Source of the DNA: an uncultured Desulfobulbaceae bacterium
GTDB taxonomy: Bacteria; Desulfobacterota; Desulfobulbia; Desulfobulbales; BM004
Assembly: GCA_947258675.1 (NCBI GenBank)
Contig: CAMYJP010000277.1
Coordinates: 1 to 10,312, forward strand
Direction: 5' to 3'
Length of the DNA stretch: 10,312 nt
The notes below the pieces were generated by a model. It had not been told where the DNA came from. It did no database searches and saw only the letters and a program-made list of their open reading frames with translations. Numbering within the stretch: position 1 is the stretch's first letter; the number at the start of each line of letters is the position of its first letter. The position numbers and the translations under genes are program-made. Positions 5,299-10,312 of the stretch are shown here, piece after piece.

Positions 5299-6885
5299 AT
5301 GAACCATCTATCCGACGAAAAAAGTCCCTATCTTCTTCAACATGCCACCAATCCTGTTAATTGGTATCCCTGGAGTGAAGAAGCATTTTCAAAAGCTCAA
5401 AGAGAAAACAAACCGATATTTCTTTCCATTGGATATTCAACCTGCCACTGGTGCCATGTAATGGCTCATGAATCATTTGAAGATGAAGACGTAGCGGAAC
5501 AGCTTAATAACACCTTTGTCTGCATCAAAGTTGATCGTGAGGAACGGCCTGACATCGATAGCATCTATATGACCGCGTGTACAATGCTGACCGGCAGTGG
5601 CGGTTGGCCACTCACCATTATTATGACACCGGACAAAAAACCATTTTTTGCCGGCACCTATTTCCCCAAAAGAACACAACCTGGTCGCATCGGTATGCTG
5701 GAGCTGCCAGATAGAATAAATCAAATTTGGGTGAACCGTCAGCAGGAGGTGGCTGATTCGGCAGCAAGTATTGTCGAAGCCCTGCAGCGCAATGTAGCTG
5801 ATACATCCGGAGAAATCCTACCTAAAGAGATCTTACGCAAAGCATATGATCATTTTTCAACACTTTATGATCAAAAGTTTGGTGGATTTGGTAAAGCTCC
5901 TAAATTCCCTTCGCCGCACAACCTGATATTTTTATTAAGATACTGGAAGCGAACCGGAAACAGCCACGCTCTGACAATGGTGGAGAAGACACTCACAGCA
6001 ATGCGATTAGGAGGTATGTATGATCATATCGGTTTTGGCTTTCACCGGTACTCCACTGACCAACAATGGTTACTGCCTCATTTTGAAAAAATGCTTTACG
6101 ATCAGGCCATGCTTGCTCTGGCATATATAGAAACCTACCAGGCGACAGGAAATATATTTTATAAATCCACTATCAAAGAGATATTCTCTTACATCAAGCG
6201 TGAAATGACAGACAGCGCCGGAGGAATCTATTCTGCTGAAGATGCTGACAGTGAAGGCGAAGAAGGAAAATTCTATGTGTGGACAGAAGAAGAACTTCGT
6301 GCTTTGCTCCTTCCTGATGATGCTGATATGGCTTGTAAAATATTCAATGCTGCAACTGAGGGCAATTTTGCAGAGGAAGCAAGCGGCAGAAAAACAGGCG
6401 TCAATATTCTCTATTTGCATAACAATATTTCGGAGATAGCTGATGTGCTCGATATCCCTTCAGTAGATTTGCAGAACCGGTTGGAAAATATCCGAAAAGC
6501 TCTATTTAAAGCAAGAGAACAGAGAATTCATCCACACAAGGACGACAAAATCCTGACCGACTGGAATGGCCTTATGATTGCCGCTTTGGCAAAAGGTTCA
6601 GTAGTGTTAGCAGACACAACCTATCTTGATGCTGCAAGAAAGGCAGCTGATTTCCTGCTTAAAACTATGAGTACCGGGGAAGGCAGGCTTTTGCATCGCT
6701 TCAGAGAAGGGGAAACATCTATTCATGGAATGCTTGATGACTATTCATTCTTTGTTTGGGGGCTTATTGAACTCTATGAGGCTGGCTTTGAAACCCGATA
6801 TCTGCGTGAAGCCCTGAAGCTCTCCTCGTCAGGCAGAAAGATATATACGACGGGGCCATTCCCTCTGGGAATTCTGTTGCCTTAA
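5299..6885 (+). CDS. yyaL: YyaL-family thioredoxin domain protein, N-terminal part of a broken gene
   Basis: The first 507 residues belong to the YyaL/spermatogenesis-associated-20 family (DUF255). An N-terminal thioredoxin-like domain has the family block CHWCHVM (C49, C52), then DREERPDID and GGWPLT. A large alpha/alpha-barrel region follows with [55 protein letters not shown] and [12 protein letters not shown]. The biochemical role of the family is unsettled. After EALKL (about 6821) the frame is wrong: it gives 21 unrelated residues (SSSGRKIY onward) and stops at 6885, short of the roughly 680-700 residues usual for the family. The missing end continues in another frame from 6822. The start is supported by AAGGAAAGAG 10 nt upstream. 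The truncated product would lack the last barrel helices and is probably non-functional. Confidence 0.88.
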   Translation: MNHLSDEKSPYLLQHATNPVNWYPWSEEAFSKAQRENKPIFLSIGYSTCHWCHVMAHESFEDEDVAEQLNNTFVCIKVDREERPDIDSIYMTACTMLTGSGGWPLTIIMTPDKKPFFAGTYFPKRTQPGRIGMLELPDRINQIWVNRQQEVADSAASIVEALQRNVADTSGEILPKEILRKAYDHFSTLYDQKFGGFGKAPKFPSPHNLIFLLRYWKRTGNSHALTMVEKTLTAMRLGGMYDHIGFGFHRYSTDQQWLLPHFEKMLYDQAMLALAYIETYQATGNIFYKSTIKEIFSYIKREMTDSAGGIYSAEDADSEGEEGKFYVWTEEELRALLLPDDADMACKIFNAATEGNFAEEASGRKTGVNILYLHNNISEIADVLDIPSVDLQNRLENIRKALFKAREQRIHPHKDDKILTDWNGLMIAALAKGSVVLADTTYLDAARKAADFLLKTMSTGEGRLLHRFREGETSIHGMLDDYSFFVWGLIELYEAGFETRYLREALKLSSSGRKIYTTGPFPLGILLP

Positions 6886-7319
6886 CAAATTTCTTGCGTT
6901 TAGCCCGGTTAACAGGGAATGCAGATCTAGAAGAGACCGCACTTGGGCTGCAGAAGGCATTCACAAACACGATCGAAGAAACCCCTGGAGGATTTGGTCA
7001 ATATCTGTTAGGTGTGGATTATTTCCACAACCCAAGCAATGAAATAGTTATTGTTGGTGGACCCAAGTCCAATGATACATTGAAAATGTTAGAAGCATTC
7101 AGAAAAATATATGAGCCCACCACAGTAATACTTTTTAAAAACTGTGAAGACCCTTTAGATGATATTACCTCCCTTGCCCCTTTTACGACTGATTATACTT
7201 GCATAGATGGAAAGGCAACAGCATATATCTGCTCCGGTTTTCATTGTGAACTGCCGACTACAGATATCAGCGAAGCAATCCACCTGATAAAAGACACAAT
7301 ACCTGCCCAAAACATGTAG
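6822..7319 (+). pseudogene. yyaL: YyaL-family C-terminal fragment, out of frame with its N-terminal part
   Basis: Read from 6822 this frame gives [20 protein letters not shown], a conserved YyaL block, then [18 protein letters not shown] and the C-terminal region with NEIVIVGGPKSND and TAYICSGFHCELPT to the stop at 7319 (165 codons). It has no start or ribosome site of its own; TTG 6894 is only the first possible start inside it. In relatives roughly 25-30 residues (including a GGFF/Y-type segment) normally separate the helix ending at EALKL from LLVRQK, and they are absent here. The break is therefore an out-of-frame deletion of perhaps 75-90 nt at about 6821/6822, not a single-base error. 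The length is estimated from memory of the family. The gene as a whole runs 5299-7319. Confidence 0.85.
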
Positions 7320-7349
7320 CAAAATTTCTGTAAATCAGAGGTGATACTT

Positions 7350-7681
7350 ATGGAACGATCTGCAGTAATGGCCAAGAAGCTCTTCAGGTTCTGGAGACAA
7401 CTCCATGCAAAGTTATCATATCTGATGTAAAAATGCCCGGAATGACTGGTTTGGAGCTATTAGCCAAAACAAAAGAACTCTATCCGAAAATGATCCGAAT
7501 TATTCTTTCCGGACACGCTGAAATTGAGGTAATTCTGAATGCTGTTAATCAGCTTGGTATAGACCGTTACCTGATAAAGCCTTGGAGAATTGAAGATGTA
7601 CTTCTGGCTATTCGACAAAGTATAGAAATTTATGATTTGCGCCAGGAGGTATCAGAGTTGCGCAAAATGTTAGGGAAATAA
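7350..7681 (+). pseudogene. Truncated response-regulator receiver domain
   Basis: The frame ending at 7681 encodes most of a CheY-like receiver: CSNGQEALQVLETTP, the phospho-acceptor Asp in VIISDVKMPGMTGLELL, ILSGHAE (switch Ser), and YLIKPW (conserved Lys). A helical tail (YDLRQEVSELRKMLGK) of the kind seen before HD-GYP or AAA+ output domains follows, but no output domain. The first beta strand and the acidic Asp pair are absent. The only good start, ATG 7350 with AGAGGTG 7 nt upstream, is in a different frame (26 codons, stop 7428). In the receiver frame a stop lies at 7331 and the first ATG is 7433, after the phospho-Asp. The pattern fits an out-of-frame deletion of roughly 90-100 nt after the first few codons. 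It lies 30 nt after the yyaL-like gene, probably in the same transcript. Confidence 0.75.
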
Positions 7682-7777
7682 TCCTCCCTCCCCATAACTG
7701 AAGCACATTCTTAGATTGCATGATACCGATATAAACAGAGATGCTCGCCTGGTGTTCCAATCGCCCTAAAATCAAGG

Positions 7778-7811
7778 ATTGTTGCAACAATAACGAATTG
7801 ATTAATATAGT
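7778..7811 (+). promoter_or_regulatory. Candidate tkt promoter with overlapping palindromic operator
   Basis: TTGCAA (7782-7787) and TATAGT (7806-7811) are 18 bp apart. The -35 lies inside a perfect 14-bp palindrome, ATTGTTGCAACAAT (7778-7791), a natural place for a repressor. The start would be near 7818, giving a leader of about 200 nt before tkt. Motif inference only. Confidence 0.35.
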
Positions 7812-7827
7812 CTTTTCCGGAAACCTA

Positions 7828-7848
7828 AAGGACTGAAATCCTTGTTTT
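7828..7848 (+). promoter_or_regulatory. Leader hairpin with short T-run (possible attenuator or weak terminator)
   Basis: AAGGA-CTGAAA-TCCTT is followed by G and four T. An alternative stem, CTGAAA with TTTCAG (7833-7838 and 7845-7850), overlaps it, so the two are mutually exclusive. It is flanked by direct repeats ATATAG-n-TTCCGGA at 7805-7821 and 7861-7874. Weak stems, so a low-confidence call. Confidence 0.2.
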
Positions 7849-7893
7849 CAGGCAAAAATCATATAGTTTCCGGATAGAAACAAAATAGTCACG

Positions 7894-7927
7894 ATGCCCT
7901 CTTGCGTAAATTGTTAAAAAAGGGCAT
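7894..7927 (+). promoter_or_regulatory. Inverted repeat in the tkt leader
   Basis: ATGCCCT (7894-7900) is complementary to AGGGCAT (7921-7927) across a 20-nt loop. It sits about 90 nt before the transketolase start. No U-tract follows, so it is not a terminator; a leader structure or a protein-binding dyad is possible. Confidence 0.3.
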
Positions 7928-8018
7928 TATCTCTGTGCTATTTGATACAAAGTTTATCCATTTTTTTTGTTACAAAATAAATTCAAACACATCAGCATAT
8001 TTTCAGAGAGGATTTTCA

Positions 8019-10022
8019 ATGAGCTCACAGAACTCACTAGACGATAAGTGTATAAACACCATCCGCTTCTTATCAGTAGACGCCGTCCAGAAGGCTAATT
8101 CAGGACACCCGGGCATGCCTATGGGAGCAGCCTCCATGGCTTACGTGTTATGGACAAGGTTCTTGCAGCACAACCCTAATAATTTCAATTGGCCGGATCG
8201 TGATCGTTTTGTCTTATCCGCCGGACACGGTTCCATGCTGTTATACAGTCTCTTGCATCTCACAGGCTATGACCTTTCCCTGGATGAGCTGAAAAATTTT
8301 CGTCAATGGGGCAGCAAAACAGCCGGACATCCGGAATTCGGCCATGCGCCCGGTATAGAAACCACAACCGGCCCACTGGGGCAGGGTTTTGCTACCGGCG
8401 TAGGCATGGCCCTTGCCGAGGCCCATCTCGCTGCATATTTCAATCGACCGAACCACACAATTGTTAATCATTATACATATGGAATTGTCAGTGATGGCGA
8501 TCTTATGGAGGGTGTTTCACATGAAGCTGCCTCCATGGCTGGTCACCTCAAACTTGGAAAACTCATATATTTATATGACGATAATCACATCTCCATTGAA
8601 GGTAAAACCGATCTTGCTTTTACTGAAAACGTTGTACAACGGTTTGAAGCGTATAACTGGCATGTGCAAAGCGTTGCTGACGGTAATGACTTGACAACCA
8701 TAGAGGAAGCCCTCCAAAAAGCAAAACAGGAAACAGATCGCCCCTCAATTATCGCGGTCAGAACTCAAATTGGATACGGAAGTCCAAACCGTCAGGGTAC
8801 CGCCAAAGCACATGGAGAACCTCTGGGCGAAGAAGAAATTCAAAATACCAGAAACAATCTAAACTGGCCGGACACTCCGTTTCATATTCCCGATGATGCC
8901 CTGAATGCTTTTCGCCAGGCAACAGAAAACGGTGCTGAACTGGAAAAGAAATGGAATGCTGCATTTTTAGAATATCGTAACGCATATCCAGATCTGGCCG
9001 CACAATGGGAAAAACAAATTAATGGCCAATTGCCCGCTGACTGGGACCGGGATATCCCATCTTTTCCTGCTGACCCCAAAGGCAAGGCTACGAGAGTTTC
9101 TTCCGGGGTAGTCCTTAACAGCATAGCTAAAAACGTCCCTGCCCTTATGGGTGGTTCTGCTGACCTTGCTCCATCGACCAAAACACTAATCGATGATGAA
9201 AACGGCTTTCAGGCCGGCACCTATGATCAACGAAATATCCACTTCGGGGTCAGGGAGCATGGAATGGGTGGTGTTACCAACGGCATGGCGCTGCACGGTG
9301 GTCTCATCCCGTATGGTGCTACTTTTCTTATCTTCTCCGATTACCTCAGACCCTCCATCCGTCTGGCGTCTTTAATGAAACAGCAGGTCATTTATGTATT
9401 TACCCATGACAGTATTGGTCTCGGAGAAGACGGCCCAACTCACCAACCCATCGAACATCTGGCATCATTGAGAGCTATGCCCGGGCTGACGGTAATACGT
9501 CCGTCAGATGCGAATGAAACAGCCGAAGCTTGGCGTATTGCATTAACATCCAACAACAACCCAACCGCCCTGGCCCTGAGCCGTCAGTCACTGCCCACTC
9601 TTGACCGCTCCAATCTTGGAGATGCCGGTGGGCTTGCAAAAGGAGCTTATATCTTGAAAGATACCGTTGGCAATCCTTCAGCGATCATTATTGCCAACGG
9701 TTCTGAAGTCCACATTGCACTTGAGGCGGCTCAGATACTCGCTGACCAGGGTATTGGTGCACGAGTTGTCAGTATGCCCAGTTGGGAATTGTTTGAGAAA
9801 CAACCTGAAGCCTACCGTGAAAGCGTTCTACCGTCCGCTGTTACAGCCAGAGTAGCAATTGAAGCAGGAGCCACGCTTGGATGGAACAGGTACACGGGTT
9901 CGAAAGGCAAGGTGATCGGACTTGATCATTTTGGTGCATCAGCTCCGATTAAAGAACTGTATAAGCAATTTGGGCTAACAGCGGAGAAAGTTGTAGAGGC
10001 TGTAACATCTATAATTAGCTAA
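8019..10022 (+). CDS. tkt: Transketolase
   Basis: This is a full-length, 667-residue thiamine-diphosphate transketolase, which moves a two-carbon ketol unit between sugar phosphates in the pentose-phosphate pathway. Visible marks: the N-terminal signature [14 protein letters not shown] (H30), SAGHGS (H70), the cofactor motif SDGDLMEG (158-165) through DDN (187-189), and in the pyrimidine domain REHGMGG and [11 protein letters not shown], followed by RPSDANE. The frame is open further upstream to 7902, but those 39 residues (MRKLLKKG onward) are unlike any transketolase. ATG 8019 has AGAGAGGA 6 nt before it and gives the normal N-terminus. rpiB begins 30 nt downstream, so both are probably one operon. 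No damage is seen, in contrast to the two genes just upstream. Confidence 0.97.
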   Translation: MSSQNSLDDKCINTIRFLSVDAVQKANSGHPGMPMGAASMAYVLWTRFLQHNPNNFNWPDRDRFVLSAGHGSMLLYSLLHLTGYDLSLDELKNFRQWGSKTAGHPEFGHAPGIETTTGPLGQGFATGVGMALAEAHLAAYFNRPNHTIVNHYTYGIVSDGDLMEGVSHEAASMAGHLKLGKLIYLYDDNHISIEGKTDLAFTENVVQRFEAYNWHVQSVADGNDLTTIEEALQKAKQETDRPSIIAVRTQIGYGSPNRQGTAKAHGEPLGEEEIQNTRNNLNWPDTPFHIPDDALNAFRQATENGAELEKKWNAAFLEYRNAYPDLAAQWEKQINGQLPADWDRDIPSFPADPKGKATRVSSGVVLNSIAKNVPALMGGSADLAPSTKTLIDDENGFQAGTYDQRNIHFGVREHGMGGVTNGMALHGGLIPYGATFLIFSDYLRPSIRLASLMKQQVIYVFTHDSIGLGEDGPTHQPIEHLASLRAMPGLTVIRPSDANETAEAWRIALTSNNNPTALALSRQSLPTLDRSNLGDAGGLAKGAYILKDTVGNPSAIIIANGSEVHIALEAAQILADQGIGARVVSMPSWELFEKQPEAYRESVLPSAVTARVAIEAGATLGWNRYTGSKGKVIGLDHFGASAPIKELYKQFGLTAEKVVEAVTSIIS

Positions 10023-10052
10023 GCTTTTGCTAACCAAACAATATGTAATCAA

Positions 10053-10312
10053 ATGAAAGTAGCCCTCGGATTTGATCACGGTGGTTTTGGTCTCAAAAAC
10101 CATATTATTAATACAGTGAATAAAGGTGGCCATGAAGTCCTCGACTGCGGGACCTATGACGAGCACCCTGTCGACTATCCGGACTATTCCATAGCTGTTG
10201 CCGAGGCAGTAATGGACAAACGGGCTGATCGTGGTATCGTTGTCTGCGGCAGCGGTGTAGGTGCTTGCGTGGCAGCCAATAAAATAAAGGGAATCAGGGC
10301 CGGTCTCTGCCA
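10053..10312 (+). CDS. rpiB: Ribose-5-phosphate isomerase B, partial (runs off right edge)
   Basis: The first 86 residues of an RpiB/LacAB-family isomerase, which interconverts ribulose-5-P and ribose-5-P. The start MKVALGFDHGGFGLK carries the family Asp-His pair (D8, H9). DYPDYS and the CGSGVG loop follow, with Cys65 at the position of the catalytic base Cys65 of E. coli RpiB, then AANKIKGIRAGLC. Typical length is about 145-150, so roughly 60 residues are missing beyond the window. It follows tkt by 30 nt with no terminator, and the two enzymes act on linked substrates, so translation from a tkt-rpiB mRNA is likely. The ATG at 10053 lacks a recognisable Shine-Dalgarno; the only nearby upstream ATG (10043) is followed at once by a stop. 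Confidence 0.93.
   Translation, partial: MKVALGFDHGGFGLKNHIINTVNKGGHEVLDCGTYDEHPVDYPDYSIAVAEAVMDKRADRGIVVCGSGVGACVAANKIKGIRAGLC

Noticed and set aside
5473..6420. Minus-strand frames opposite the yyaL-like gene
   Set aside because: Shadows of a strongly conserved coding strand; their translations show no domain features.
6894..7319. Treating TTG 6894 onward as an independent gene
   Set aside because: The frame is homologous upstream of 6894 (from 6822) to the YyaL block [11 protein letters not shown], so it is the tail of the broken gene and has no start of its own.
7902..8018. Longer N-terminus for transketolase starting at 7902
   Set aside because: The extra 39 residues are unlike transketolases and have no ribosome site, while ATG 8019 has AGAGAGGA at proper spacing and gives the normal family N-terminus.

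Overview
The window looks like chromosomal DNA of a moderately AT-rich anaerobic Gram-negative bacterium. It is most likely one of the Desulfobacterota (a sulfate or sulfur reducer of the Desulfobulbales or Desulfuromonadales type), though this is inference and not a phylogenetic placement. The main support is a secreted tetrahaem class III cytochrome c (cytochrome c3 type). The large YyaL-family thioredoxin protein, the non-canonical P-II protein and the intergenic low-complexity repeats fit the same picture.

Layout. Positions 1-659 (minus): a P-II-like regulator followed by a hydrophobic protein that runs off the left edge, with a sigma-54-like promoter and a distant dyad upstream. 660-1146: very AT-rich spacer ending in two tandem minus-strand terminators. 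1147-1866 (minus): an MBL-fold, AHL-lactonase-family hydrolase with a near-consensus sigma-70 promoter at 1935-1963. About 1985-2914 (plus): a predicted exported phospholipase-D-type nuclease with a ComEA-like helix-hairpin-helix; it has no ATG/GTG/TTG start in the right place. 2958-3872 (minus): a membrane-spanning XRE regulator whose extracytoplasmic end carries a canonical EF-hand loop. 3873-4483: a long gap holding what looks like a roughly 270-bp miniature inverted-repeat element with a 7-bp target duplication, and a frameshifted minus-strand coding relic. 4484-4897 (plus): the tetrahaem cytochrome, closed by a strong intrinsic terminator. 5299-7319 (plus): a yyaL-family gene broken by an out-of-frame internal deletion. 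7350-7681 (plus): a response-regulator receiver that has lost its N-terminus in the same way. 8019-10022 (plus): transketolase, followed closely by rpiB (10053 to the right edge), a non-oxidative pentose-phosphate operon.

How the parts relate. tkt and rpiB share a pathway (ribose-5-P/xylulose-5-P interconversion). P-II and the membrane protein are probably co-transcribed and may form a regulator/membrane-target pair. The hydrolase and the exported nuclease are divergent around one promoter region. Decay is concentrated in the middle: an inserted miniature element, a frameshifted relic, and two neighbouring genes each missing roughly 80-100 nt out of frame. The two deletions could be real pseudogenisation or assembly error; raw reads would decide. 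I see no rRNA, tRNA, CRISPR array or complete transposase gene, and nothing I would call a wholly new multi-gene system. The most unusual items are the XRE-membrane-EF-hand regulator, the miniature element beside its start codon, and the nuclease with a hidden signal peptide.
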